Below, piece by piece: positions 1 to 8,120 of a DNA stretch of 64,000 nucleotides. The stretch covers positions 1 through 64,000 of the forward strand of contig NZ_RSEC01000009.1 in assembly GCF_003937945.1 (NCBI RefSeq). Reading direction: 5' to 3'. Position numbers and translations under genes: made by a program. Position 1 is the first letter of the stretch, and every line of letters starts with the position of its first letter. The notes beneath the pieces were generated by a model that had not been told where the DNA came from, ran no database searches, and saw only the letters and a program-made list of their open reading frames with translations. The DNA comes from Amycolatopsis eburnea. Its GTDB lineage: Bacteria > Actinomycetota > Actinomycetes > Mycobacteriales > Pseudonocardiaceae.

Positions 1-92
1 CGTTCCTGACTCTCGACAAGCCAGAAACTAAGCCGGACAACGGCGTGCGCCCCCACGCCACGCTCAACCACCCACACATCGGTACAAAGAGC

Positions 93-143
93 CCGTTAAG
101 GCCACCTTACGGGCGTCAGACACCCGTAAGGTGGCCTTAACGG
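93..143. repeat. intergenic palindrome, class A (likely terminator)
   Basis: Two perfect 21-base arms (93-113 and 123-143) are separated by 9 bases. The palindrome lies just past the stop of the GGDEF gene on the minus strand, so it probably ends that transcript. The same arm sequence recurs at 42998-43054. There is no clear T-tract, so Rho-independent termination would rest on the stem alone, as is common in high-GC actinomycetes. Confidence 0.7.
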
Positions 144-147
144 CACT

Positions 148-1494
148 TCAGAGGACGTCGGGGATTTCGGGGCGCGTGAGTTCCGTGCGCGGGGTGGCCA
201 AGGTGACGCGGTCGCGGCCGGCCGCCTTGGCTTCGAAGAGCGCGTCGTCCGCTGCCTGCAGCAGGATCGTGTAGTCCTTGGCCGTTTCCGGGTACACCGC
301 GGCGCCGATCGACGCGGTCAGGCCGGCGATCACCTCGGGCTTGCCCGGGCGGATCACCGGGACCGCGACCTCGATGCGGGCGATCGCCGTCCGGATGCGG
401 TCGGCGATCGCCACGATCTCCGCGCTCGTCGTGCCCGGGAGGAGGACCACGAACTCGTCGCCGCCGAAGCGGCCCACGTAGTCGCCGCCGCGGACCGCGC
501 CCTGGATGGCCGCCGCGACCGCGCGGAGGACCTCGTCGCCCGCCAGGTGGCCGTTGCCGTCGTCGATGGCCTTGAAGTGGTCGATGTCGATCATCAGGAC
601 GCCCGCCGTCGACGACAGCTCCGCCGCGCGGGCCAGTTCGTTGCGGGCCAGCTGGACCCAGAACTCCGGGGCGAGCAGCGCGGTCTTGGAGTCGGTGCGC
701 GCGGCGGCCTGGAACTGCGGCAGCAGCAGGCCGATGTGCAGCGCCACCGGCGTCACCATCAGCACCGGCAGCAGCCACGGCCGGACGGTCATCACCAGCG
801 CGATGCCGCAGCCGACACCGACCGCCGCCAGCACGATCAGCACGTCGGACGGGTTGCCGAACGCCCGCCGCGGCGGCTTGCCCGGGTTGCTCATCAGGAT
901 CGCGAGGATCACCAGCACGTAGTTGAGCCCGAAGTACACCAGGCCGGCCGCCAGCAACGCCGTCATCCCGCCGAAGCCGTCCAAATGGGGGACGTACGGC
1001 GCGAGGTGCCCGGTGCCCGCCCAGAGGACGGCGCCCGCGGCGAAACAGGCGAGGATGACGGTGGCCCCGGAAAACACTTTCCGGTGAATCACGCCGCGGC
1101 GCTGGTAAACGCGCACCCAGGAATGGGCGTAACTGACGACGATGACGAGTGTGGCCAGCGGCGGGGGCAGCAGGAGCAGCCCGGCGAAGATCCAGATCGA
1201 CTGCAGGTGCATGTGCGGCCTGCCGTCGGCGGCCAGCTCGCGGATGCGCTCGATGCGTTGCGCCGCTTCGAGGTGCACGACCTCACCCGCGAGGATCAGT
1301 CCACACCAGAGCATCGACTGGGTGGTGATCGGCACGAGCGACGCCGTGGCGGCGACCGCGATCAGCGCCAGCGCGTCGACGACGAGGACGTAGCCGAGCA
1401 CCGGAGTGGCCAGCTTCCACATCGCCCACGTACGGAGACCTGATCGTGGACGTTCTGAGCTGGGCTTTCGCCCTTGGGACCCGGACAATCCCAC
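148..1494 (-). CDS. membrane-anchored GGDEF diguanylate cyclase
   Basis: This protein of 448 residues probably makes cyclic di-GMP from two GTP. The N-terminal half (about residues 26-260) is a series of hydrophobic segments, so it should be a polytopic membrane sensor with the catalytic domain in the cytoplasm. The C-terminal GGDEF domain (about 270-435) has an intact GGDEF signature at 344-348, and an RxxD product-inhibition site (R335 to D338) five residues before it. No EAL, PAS or HAMP domain is visible. The GTG start at 1494 is preceded by a GAGGGG ribosome site at good spacing; an internal ATG at residue 25 is the alternative. The gene stands alone, followed by a long palindrome. What the membrane part senses cannot be read from sequence. 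Confidence 0.88.
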   Translation of the reverse strand: MGLSGSQGRKPSSERPRSGLRTWAMWKLATPVLGYVLVVDALALIAVAATASLVPITTQSMLWCGLILAGEVVHLEAAQRIERIRELAADGRPHMHLQSIWIFAGLLLLPPPLATLVIVVSYAHSWVRVYQRRGVIHRKVFSGATVILACFAAGAVLWAGTGHLAPYVPHLDGFGGMTALLAAGLVYFGLNYVLVILAILMSNPGKPPRRAFGNPSDVLIVLAAVGVGCGIALVMTVRPWLLPVLMVTPVALHIGLLLPQFQAAARTDSKTALLAPEFWVQLARNELARAAELSSTAGVLMIDIDHFKAIDDGNGHLAGDEVLRAVAAAIQGAVRGGDYVGRFGGDEFVVLLPGTTSAEIVAIADRIRTAIARIEVAVPVIRPGKPEVIAGLTASIGAAVYPETAKDYTILLQAADDALFEAKAAGRDRVTLATPRTELTRPEIPDVL

Positions 1495-1631
1495 GAAACG
1501 CCCCTCTTCCCAGGACGGAACTCTTCGCGGAAATCGTCACTGTAATCGAATGAACGCGGTGTGTCACTAGGCCGGTCAGGCTACCGTCCGGTCACGCACC
1601 GTGCAAGATCCCTCACGAACAGGAGAAAACC

Positions 1632-1877
1632 ATGTCGCACTTCCTGCCCGCGAACCACATCGTCCCGGCCCGCCGGCGCGCGCAGCGGCCGACCGACTGG
1701 ACGCGGCAGCTCCCCACCGACTGGACCCGCGCGATCCCGACCGACTGGACCCCGCGGCAGCTGCCGACCGACTGGACCGCGCGCGAACTGCCCACCGACT
1801 GGACCGTCCGCGAGCTCCCGACGGATTGGACCCGCCCCGGCGTCTCGCCAGCTCTGCCGGAGTGCCCGACCGACTGA
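1632..1877 (+). CDS. small PTDWT-repeat protein, unknown function
   Basis: I do not recognise a family. The 81-residue product has a basic leader (MSHFLPANHIVPARRRAQR) followed by six PTDWT units at residues 20, 28, 36, 45, 54 and 63, joined by linkers such as RQL, RAI, AREL and VREL. A seventh unit ends PTD followed by TGA, where the tryptophan codon TGG would be. The repeats use different synonymous codons (CCG/CCC, ACC/ACG, GAC/GAT), which suggests the peptide rather than the DNA is conserved. A good AGGAGA ribosome site sits 7 bases before the ATG. There is no signal peptide or membrane segment, and a single cysteine near the end (residue 78). A repeat-bearing precursor peptide is one possible reading, but no modification enzyme lies beside it. 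It converges on an MFS transporter gene. Confidence 0.7.
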   Translation: MSHFLPANHIVPARRRAQRPTDWTRQLPTDWTRAIPTDWTPRQLPTDWTARELPTDWTVRELPTDWTRPGVSPALPECPTD

Positions 1878-1989
1878 GGCTTGTTCTGGTTAGGCCGCCA
1901 CGGCCGCCGCACCCGCCGCCGGTTCGGTGCGGGAGTCATGCGGCGGCCGACGGCTGAACATGCCTCACTGGACGTGGCCCTGACCGGTA

Positions 1990-2024
1990 CCCCGGTGACC
2001 GGCCGCATCGGCCGGTCACCGGGG
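1990..2024. terminator. bidirectional hairpin between convergent genes
   Basis: Perfect 16-base arms (1990-2005 and 2009-2024) with a 3-base loop overlap the last codons of the MFS gene and lie 110 bases after the PTDWT gene. The position suits termination in both directions. No T-run follows. Confidence 0.65.
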
Positions 2025-3212
2025 AGCCCGGTGCCACAGCCGGGCTGCCCCGAACGCCGCCACCACGCCGATCGCGCCCGCGCCGGCGACCACCGCGTGC
2101 GGTGCCACGCGCTCGGCCGCGAGCCCGGCCAGCACCACGCCCAGCCCCTGCGACACCCGCAGCGCCGTCAGCGCGAAGCCGAACGCCTGCGCGCGCTGGG
2201 CGTCCGGGGTCAGCTGGACGAACGTCGTGTTCGCGATCAGGTTGTACGAACTGGCCACCCCCGACAGCGTCAGCAGCGTGAGCGTGCCCGCCAGGTCCGG
2301 CCGCAGCGCGCAGCCCAGCAGCGCCGCGCACGCGAGCACGGCCAGCGGCCCGAGCAGCCGGGCACGGCGGGCAGGCGGGATCCGGGACAGCGCCGCCATC
2401 CCGAGCACGTTCCCCAGCGCGTACGCCCCGAGCAGCAGCCCCACGACGGCCGCGCCGTCCCCGAGTTCGGCGGCGTAGGGCGCGGCGATCGCCTCGCCCG
2501 CGATGTAGCAGCCCGACACGCAACCCAGCGCCACCAGCGCGAGCCGCCGCCGGTCGCCAGTCACGACCGTCCAGCCCGCGCGGACGTGCCGCCACCAGCG
2601 GACGCCGGACGACTCGTGCGGCGGCCGCGGGTGGACGCCGGTGGCCAGGAACAGCGCCGACACCGCGAAGCTCGCCGCGTCCGCCAGCAGTGCCCCGCCG
2701 GTGCCGACGCCCGCGACGAGCACCCCGCCCAGCGCGAAGCCGGCGACCTGGCCCGCCTGCACCAGCATCATCAGCAACCCCATACCGGGCACGAAGGTCT
2801 CGCCGGGCAGCACCTGCGGCAGCAGCGCCGCGCGCGCGGAGTTCCAGACCGGGTTGAGCAGCTGGACGCCGACCAGCAGCGCCGCCACCGACGGCAGGGG
2901 GAGACCGGGCACCGCCATCACGGCCACCGCGACCGCGCGCAGGACGTCCGCCGCGACCATCACCGTCCGCGGCGGGTACCGGTCGGCCAGCCCGGACAGC
3001 AGCGGCCCGCCGACGAGGTCCGGCAGGAACGTCAGCGCGTACGTCAGCGCGGCCCAGCCGGGCGAATTCGTGCGGTCGTAGACCAGGATCGACAGCGCGA
3101 CGCGCGCCAGCTGGTCACCGGTGACCGAGACCAGCTGGGCGGAGAACAGCGCCCGGAACTCGGTCACGCCGAGGACGTCCCGGAAGCCGACCGCGCGTGC
3201 CGTCATGGACAC
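2016..3212 (-). CDS. MFS transporter
   Basis: This 398-residue polytopic membrane protein has about twelve hydrophobic segments and the major facilitator layout. A motif-A-like loop (LADRYPPRTVM) lies between the second and third segments. It resembles the drug/macrolide efflux branch, in which proton-coupled export is usual, but the substrate is not readable. The start may be GTG at 3212 or the ATG two codons later. The gene is monocistronic and convergent with the small PTDWT-repeat gene. Export of a product of that gene is possible but only a guess from proximity. Confidence 0.82.
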   Translation of the reverse strand: MSMTARAVGFRDVLGVTEFRALFSAQLVSVTGDQLARVALSILVYDRTNSPGWAALTYALTFLPDLVGGPLLSGLADRYPPRTVMVAADVLRAVAVAVMAVPGLPLPSVAALLVGVQLLNPVWNSARAALLPQVLPGETFVPGMGLLMMLVQAGQVAGFALGGVLVAGVGTGGALLADAASFAVSALFLATGVHPRPPHESSGVRWWRHVRAGWTVVTGDRRRLALVALGCVSGCYIAGEAIAAPYAAELGDGAAVVGLLLGAYALGNVLGMAALSRIPPARRARLLGPLAVLACAALLGCALRPDLAGTLTLLTLSGVASSYNLIANTTFVQLTPDAQRAQAFGFALTALRVSQGLGVVLAGLAAERVAPHAVVAGAGAIGVVAAFGAARLWHRAPR

Positions 3213-3257
3213 CCAGGGTACCGCCGCGAACGCTCAGCGTGAACGTCCGTTAGGAGG

Positions 3258-5039
3258 TCATTGCCCCTCGCCGCACGTGATTTTCGGCTGCGGGTTGTAG
3301 TGGACCGTCCGGGTCGACCGGCTGACCTCGCGGCCGGTGGCGGCGTCCTTGAGCACGCGGGTGTCGGTCGTGGTGAACCCGGGCGCGCCGTTGGACGCGT
3401 GGCAGTTCTCCTTCGGGCCCGGCTTGGCCTGCGGGTCGCTCGGGTTCGAACGGCCGCCGGGGATCGACTCGACCGTGTAGCGCTTGGTGCCCCACAGCTT
3501 CACGGTGATCGACGACGGCGACCAGATCGCCTGGATCGCGATGCCGGTCGGCGAGTCGTTGGTGAACTTGAGGTCGATCACGCTGGAGCCGTTGGGGTTC
3601 TGGAACACCGTCGCCTCGCGCGCGGCGGGGTAGCGGCTGATGTAGTAGCTGTGCTCCTTGTGCCCCGCGTCCTTCATGCCCGCGAAGTAGGACGCGTTGT
3701 ACAGCGTGGTCGCGAACTGCGAGATGCCGCCGCCGACCTCGCGCCCGGGGGCGCCGTCCTTGATCACGCCCGCCTCGACGTAGCCCTGCGCCTTGCCGCG
3801 CGGGCCGGTGAACCCGTTGAGGCTGAAGGTTTCCCCCGGCTTGACGATGGCGCCGTTCACCTTCTGCGCGACGACGCGGATGTTGGTGCCGGAGTCGGGC
3901 GCGAAGCCGCCGGTGGTGAACTCGCCGACGACCTCCTTCACGCCCAGCTGGTTCGCCTGCTCGGTCGTCACCTTCGCCGGCGCGTCCTTGTAGATCGCCG
4001 GCACCTCGCGGCCGTCGGTCTTCTTCAGGACGTCGGGCAGCGGCTTGAGGCTCGGGTCCCAGTCGATCGTCCGGCCGTCGGTGGAGGGGTCGACCGTGGG
4101 CTTGCCGCCCTCGAAGACGATGGTCGCCTCCTTGCCCTCCTTCTCGGTGGACTTCAGCTGCGGCCCGGCCGCTTCGACGATCTTGGCGTTGTCGATCTTC
4201 GGGTTGAGCCCGCCGCCTTCGCCGGGCTCGAACGTGATCGCCGCGGCGATGGCCTCCGGCGGCACGGTGGCGTTCTTGCCCTCGCCCTTGACCACCAGCG
4301 GACCCGAAACGGCGGGGCGCGCGAACTGGTCCAACGCGGCCTGGACGCCTTCCGGGGTGGTGCGGACCGGCGTGCTCGTCACCGGCAGCGCAAGGGTCTC
4401 GCCACGCGCCCAGTGCTCGATGACGGCGGCGCTCGCGGCCGGCACGTCGAGCTTCTGCCCGGGCTTCGGCGGCACGGCGACCGGGTTCGCGCCCTCGAAC
4501 TTCACGGTGCCTTCGACGGGGTCGCGGTCGACCTGGCCGCGCAGCTGCTCCAGCGCGGTGGTGAGCTTGGCGTCCTCGGCGTGGCTGACGACGCCGACCT
4601 CGCGGGTGGAGAACAGCGACGACAGGCGCGTGAACGGGTTCAGCGGCTGCTCGCCCGCCTGGTCGAGGGTCTGCGGCCAGTCGAGCTTCAGCCCGGCGAG
4701 GGTCGGCGACAGCGTTCCCTGGACGTCGCCGGCCGTCACGGCCAGCGGACGGGTGAGCCGCGGCTCGATCCGGCCGCGCAGCTCCTGCTCGGCGGCGTCG
4801 CGGTCCATCCCGCCGACGTCGACGCCGGCCACGGTCACCCCGCGTGGCACGCTGCCCTGGCTGACCAGCAGGTCGATGCCGTAGACCACGACGAGGAAAC
4901 CGAAGACCCCGCCGGCGATCCAGCCGGCTTTGCGCAGGTCGCGCCGCTTCGGGGGAGTGGGTTCCGGTTCGGGCCGGACGACCGGCAGGACGTCCGTCTG
5001 CTCACCGTGTGACTCGGGCCAGCGCGGTTCGTACGGCAA
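3258..5039 (-). CDS. VanW/YoaR-type cell-envelope protein
   Basis: This 593-residue protein has a cytoplasmic proline-rich N-terminus, one membrane anchor at about residues 38-60 and a long extracytoplasmic part. Repeated YoaR-like putative peptidoglycan-binding segments occupy about 80-350. A VanW domain follows (about 365-500), including the conserved stretch GREVGGGISQFATTLYNAS. VanW is found in some vancomycin-resistance clusters, but its biochemical role is unknown, and these architectures are common chromosomal wall proteins in actinomycetes. The chosen start is TTG at 5039: an in-frame stop lies just upstream and a GAAGGGG ribosome site sits at proper spacing. No van ligase or dehydrogenase genes are nearby, so glycopeptide resistance should not be inferred. 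Confidence 0.85.
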   Translation of the reverse strand: MPYEPRWPESHGEQTDVLPVVRPEPEPTPPKRRDLRKAGWIAGGVFGFLVVVYGIDLLVSQGSVPRGVTVAGVDVGGMDRDAAEQELRGRIEPRLTRPLAVTAGDVQGTLSPTLAGLKLDWPQTLDQAGEQPLNPFTRLSSLFSTREVGVVSHAEDAKLTTALEQLRGQVDRDPVEGTVKFEGANPVAVPPKPGQKLDVPAASAAVIEHWARGETLALPVTSTPVRTTPEGVQAALDQFARPAVSGPLVVKGEGKNATVPPEAIAAAITFEPGEGGGLNPKIDNAKIVEAAGPQLKSTEKEGKEATIVFEGGKPTVDPSTDGRTIDWDPSLKPLPDVLKKTDGREVPAIYKDAPAKVTTEQANQLGVKEVVGEFTTGGFAPDSGTNIRVVAQKVNGAIVKPGETFSLNGFTGPRGKAQGYVEAGVIKDGAPGREVGGGISQFATTLYNASYFAGMKDAGHKEHSYYISRYPAAREATVFQNPNGSSVIDLKFTNDSPTGIAIQAIWSPSSITVKLWGTKRYTVESIPGGRSNPSDPQAKPGPKENCHASNGAPGFTTTDTRVLKDAATGREVSRSTRTVHYNPQPKITCGEGQ

Positions 5040-5167
5040 CTCTCACCCCTTCAACGCGGCACCGGTTTGCGCCGGTGACGACGTCAGCGTACGGGGCAGC
5101 CGGACAAGCCGTACGACTCGCCCTAACGGGGGATGAACCGGTCACGGAACGGTTAACCGAAGCAACC

Positions 5168-6880
5168 TCAACGCGCGTCCGGTTCCGGATTGTGCCCGGC
5201 CCGCGCCAGAAAGTCGAAGTCACAGCCCTCGTCCGCCTGCGTGATGTGTTCGCTGTAGAGCGCGCCGTAGCCGCGTTCGAACCGCGGCGCCGGCGGTGTC
5301 CACTCGGCACGGCGCCGGTCCAGTTCCTCTTCGGACACCTCCAGGCGCAGTACCCGCGAAGGAACGTCCAAGGTGATCAGGTCGCCGTCGCGGACCAGCG
5401 CGAGCGGGCCGCCGACGTGCGACTCCGGGGCCACGTGCAGCACGCAGGCGCCGTAGCTGGTGCCGCTCATCCGCGCGTCCGAGATCCGGACCATGTCCCG
5501 CACGCCCTGCGCCAGCAGGTGCGCGGGGATCGGCAGCATCCCGTACTCGGGCATGCCCGGGCCGCCGAGCGGACCCGAGCCGCGCAGGACGAGCACGGAA
5601 TCCGCGGTGGTGGACGGGTCGTCGATCCGCTTCTTGAGGTCGGCGTAGTCCTCGAACACCACGGCCGGGCCGGTGTGCGTGAGCAGGTGCGGCTCGGCCG
5701 CGATGTGCTTGATGACCGCGCCCGACGGCGCCAGGTTGCCGTGCAGCACGGCGACCCCGCCCTCGGCGGCGACCGGGTTGTCCCGCGGCCGGATGACGTC
5801 GTCGTCGTGCACCTGCGCGCCGGCGAGGTTCTCGCCGAGGGTGCGGCCGGTGACGGTGAGGCGTTCGGGGTGCAGCAGGCCGGTCAGCCGCGACAGCAGC
5901 CCGGGCAAGCCGCCCGCGTAGTAGAAGTCCTCCATCAGCCAGTCGCCGCCGGGCCGGATGTTCGCCAGCACCGGCACGCGCCGCGCGATCGCGTCGAAGT
6001 CGGCGAGGCTGACCGGGATCCCGCTGCGCCCGGCCATCGCGATCAGGTGGATCACGGCGTTGGTCGAGCCGCCGAGCGCGAGCACGGTGGTGATGGCGTC
6101 GGCGTACGCGCGCTTGTCCAGCACCTGCGTGATCGTGAGGTCCTCCCAGACCATGCCGACGATCCGCGCGCCGCTCGCCGCGGCCATCCGGTGGTGCGCC
6201 GAGTCGACGGCGGGGATCGACGCGGCGCCCGGCAGCGTCACGCCGAGCACCTCCGCGGCCGACGTCATCGTCGAGGCCGTCCCCATCGTCATGCAGTGGC
6301 CGGGCGAGCGCGCGAGACCTCGCTCCAATTCGGACATTTCGGCGTCGCCGATCAGCCCGGCGCGCTTGTCGTCCCAGTACTTCCACATGTCCGTGCCGCT
6401 GCCGAGGACTTCGTCGCGCCAGTGCCCGCGCAGCATCGGCCCGGCCGGCACGAAGATCGCGGGCAGCCCGGCGCTCGCCGCGCCCATCAGCAGCGCCGGC
6501 GTCGTCTTGTCGCAGCCGCCCATCAGGACGGCGCCGTCGATCGGGTAGGACCGGAGGATCTCCTCGGTCTCCATGGCGAGGAGGTTCCGGTAGAGCATCG
6601 GCGTCGGCTTCTGGTAGGTCTCCGACAGTGTCGCGACCGGGAACTCCAGCGGGAAGCCGCCGGCCTGCCAGACGCCGCGCTTGACCTGCTCGGCGCGTTC
6701 GCGCAGGTGCATGTGGCAGGGGTTGATGTCCGACCACGTGTTGAGGATGCCGATGACCGGCTTGCCGAGGTGCTCTTCCGGGTTGTAGCCCAGTTGACGG
6801 CTGCGGGCGCGGTGGCTGAAGTTGCGCAGTTCGCCGCCGCCGAACCACCGGTGGCTGCGGAGCTCCTCGGGTCGTTTCAT
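5168..6880 (-). CDS. IlvD/Edd-family dehydratase (probable sugar-acid dehydratase)
   Basis: This iron-sulfur enzyme probably dehydrates an aldonic acid to a 2-keto-3-deoxy acid. The start region (KRPEELRSHRWFGG) and overall sequence fit the L-arabinonate dehydratase branch better than branched-chain IlvD. From the ATG at 6880 the protein has 570 residues, the usual length for that branch. Candidate cluster ligands are C55, C123 (GGCDKTTP) and C196 (SPGHCMTMG), with D124-K125 as the likely Mg-binding and carbamylated pair. A GTG at 6940 would add 20 residues, but it would overlap the regulatory region and has no ribosome site. The divergent GntR regulator 77 bases away probably controls it. 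The exact sugar acid is uncertain. Confidence 0.82.
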   Translation of the reverse strand: MKRPEELRSHRWFGGGELRNFSHRARSRQLGYNPEEHLGKPVIGILNTWSDINPCHMHLRERAEQVKRGVWQAGGFPLEFPVATLSETYQKPTPMLYRNLLAMETEEILRSYPIDGAVLMGGCDKTTPALLMGAASAGLPAIFVPAGPMLRGHWRDEVLGSGTDMWKYWDDKRAGLIGDAEMSELERGLARSPGHCMTMGTASTMTSAAEVLGVTLPGAASIPAVDSAHHRMAAASGARIVGMVWEDLTITQVLDKRAYADAITTVLALGGSTNAVIHLIAMAGRSGIPVSLADFDAIARRVPVLANIRPGGDWLMEDFYYAGGLPGLLSRLTGLLHPERLTVTGRTLGENLAGAQVHDDDVIRPRDNPVAAEGGVAVLHGNLAPSGAVIKHIAAEPHLLTHTGPAVVFEDYADLKKRIDDPSTTADSVLVLRGSGPLGGPGMPEYGMLPIPAHLLAQGVRDMVRISDARMSGTSYGACVLHVAPESHVGGPLALVRDGDLITLDVPSRVLRLEVSEEELDRRRAEWTPPAPRFERGYGALYSEHITQADEGCDFDFLARAGHNPEPDAR

Positions 6881-6898
6881 GCGATCCAGTATGGCATC

Positions 6899-6908
6899 TG
6901 ATATATGA
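6899..6908. promoter_or_regulatory. candidate GntR operator
   Basis: The near-palindrome TGATATATGA sits in the gap between the divergent dehydratase and GntR genes. FadR/FCD-type GntR proteins often bind short AT-centred palindromes of this kind. The assignment rests on position and symmetry only. Confidence 0.4.
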
Positions 6909-6957
6909 TCTCGCGGGCCTGGTTGAATGGGATCCGACACCAGCTAGGGAGTGCGCC

Positions 6958-7611
6958 ATGACCGGGACGTTCAGCTTGCCGGCCTCGCGGACCGAAGTGG
7001 TCCTCGAGGAGATCCGGCGCGGCATCCTCACCCGGGAGCTGGTGCCCGGCCAGCCGCTGGTCGAAGCGGAGCTGGCCGCGCGCCTCGGCGTGTCCAAGAC
7101 GCCGGTCCGCGAGGCGCTCAAGGTGCTCTCGAACTCCGGCCTCGTGACGTTCAGCCCGTACAAGGGCGCGTCCGTGGTCACGGTCGACGCCGAGCTGGCG
7201 AAGTCGGTCTACGACGTCCGGACGGTGCTCGAGCCGGAAGCCGTCCGGCGGACCGTGGCGCAGCGCGACCCCGCTCTGCTCGAAGACGCGGCGGAGGCGC
7301 TGAAGGAGGCGTCGGCGGCGATCGCGGACAAGGACCAGGCCGCGCTCAGCCTGCTGAACCGCCGGTTCCACCGCGCCCTCTACCGCGGCTGCGGCAACCC
7401 GCTCATGGTCAGCATCCTCGACGACCTGAAGGACCGCGCGGCGCTGATCAGCGTCGTCGGCTGGGAGGCCAACCCCAGCTGGAAGAAGGAGTGGAACGAG
7501 CACAAGGCGGTGCTCGCGGCGGCCAAGAAGGGCGACGCCGACGGCGCCGCGGCGCTGCTGCGCGACCACATCGGCGGGTTCCTGGAACGGGTGCTCAAGG
7601 CCATCGGATGA
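6958..7611 (+). CDS. GntR-family regulator, FCD subfamily
   Basis: The 217-residue protein has a winged helix at about residues 10-75 (ELAARLGVSKTPVREAL) and an all-helical FCD ligand domain at about 85-210. FCD domains usually bind small carboxylic or sugar acids, often through a metal; His residues in NRRFHRAL and near RDHIGG are candidate ligands. A GGGAG ribosome site precedes the ATG. It is divergent from the IlvD/Edd dehydratase, so the likely effector is that enzyme's substrate or product. The stop overlaps the start of the phosphoesterase gene by 2 bases, suggesting co-transcription. Confidence 0.88.
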   Translation: MTGTFSLPASRTEVVLEEIRRGILTRELVPGQPLVEAELAARLGVSKTPVREALKVLSNSGLVTFSPYKGASVVTVDAELAKSVYDVRTVLEPEAVRRTVAQRDPALLEDAAEALKEASAAIADKDQAALSLLNRRFHRALYRGCGNPLMVSILDDLKDRAALISVVGWEANPSWKKEWNEHKAVLAAAKKGDADGAAALLRDHIGGFLERVLKAIG

Positions 7612-8111
7612 GGCTCCTGCTGATCTCCGACACCCACCTGCCGGCCCGCGCCCGCGAGCTGCCGGCGCAGGTGTGGGACGAGGTCGCGGCCGCGGACGTC
7701 GTCGTGCACGCGGGCGACTGGGTCGAGGTCGCCCTGCTCGACGAGCTGGAAGCGCGCAGCAAGCGGCTGATCGGCGTGTACGGCAACAACGACGGCGCGG
7801 ACCTGCGGGCGCGGCTGCCCGAGATCGCGCGGGCGGACCTCGGCGGCGTGCGGCTGGCCGTGATCCACGAGACCGGCGCGAAGCAGGGCCGTGAGCAGCG
7901 GTGCGACGCGCTGTTCCCGGACACCGACGTGCTCGTCTTCGGCCACAGCCACATCCCGTGGGACACGGTGGCGCCGTCCGGCCTGCGGCTGCTCAACCCC
8001 GGTTCGCCGACCGACCGGCGCCGCCAGCCGACCTGCACGTACCAGACCGCGCGCGTCGAGGACGGCGCGCTGGTGGACGTCGAGCTGCACCACCTGCCCC
8101 GGAGGGGGTAG
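7608..8111 (+). CDS. YfcE/MJ0936-type metallophosphoesterase
   Basis: The 167-residue protein is a compact calcineurin-like phosphoesterase. All metal-binding blocks are visible in order: SDTHL at 7-11, GDW near residue 41, GNND near 65 and GHSH near 110. YfcE-type enzymes hydrolyse phosphodiesters with a bimetal site, usually Mn. The start overlaps the GntR stop in an ATGA arrangement, so the two genes are translationally coupled. The natural substrate is unknown, and a link to sugar-acid metabolism is not obvious. Confidence 0.88.
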   Translation: MRLLLISDTHLPARARELPAQVWDEVAAADVVVHAGDWVEVALLDELEARSKRLIGVYGNNDGADLRARLPEIARADLGGVRLAVIHETGAKQGREQRCDALFPDTDVLVFGHSHIPWDTVAPSGLRLLNPGSPTDRRRQPTCTYQTARVEDGALVDVELHHLPRRG

Positions 8112-8120
8112 ACAGGTCCC

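Noticed and set aside
1..91. 3' end of a plus-strand gene at the window start
   Set aside because: One frame is open but continues into the palindrome, and the piece is too short and without motifs to support a gene.
1613..2008. Minus-strand frame with VQSVGSSR repeats opposite the PTDWT gene
   Set aside because: No ribosome site and no codon-level sign of selection; the plus-strand frame has a strong site and synonymous variation between repeats.
3258..5039. Vancomycin resistance locus because of the VanW domain
   Set aside because: No vanH, vanA, vanX or regulator genes are present, and VanW/YoaR proteins are widespread wall proteins without a resistance role.
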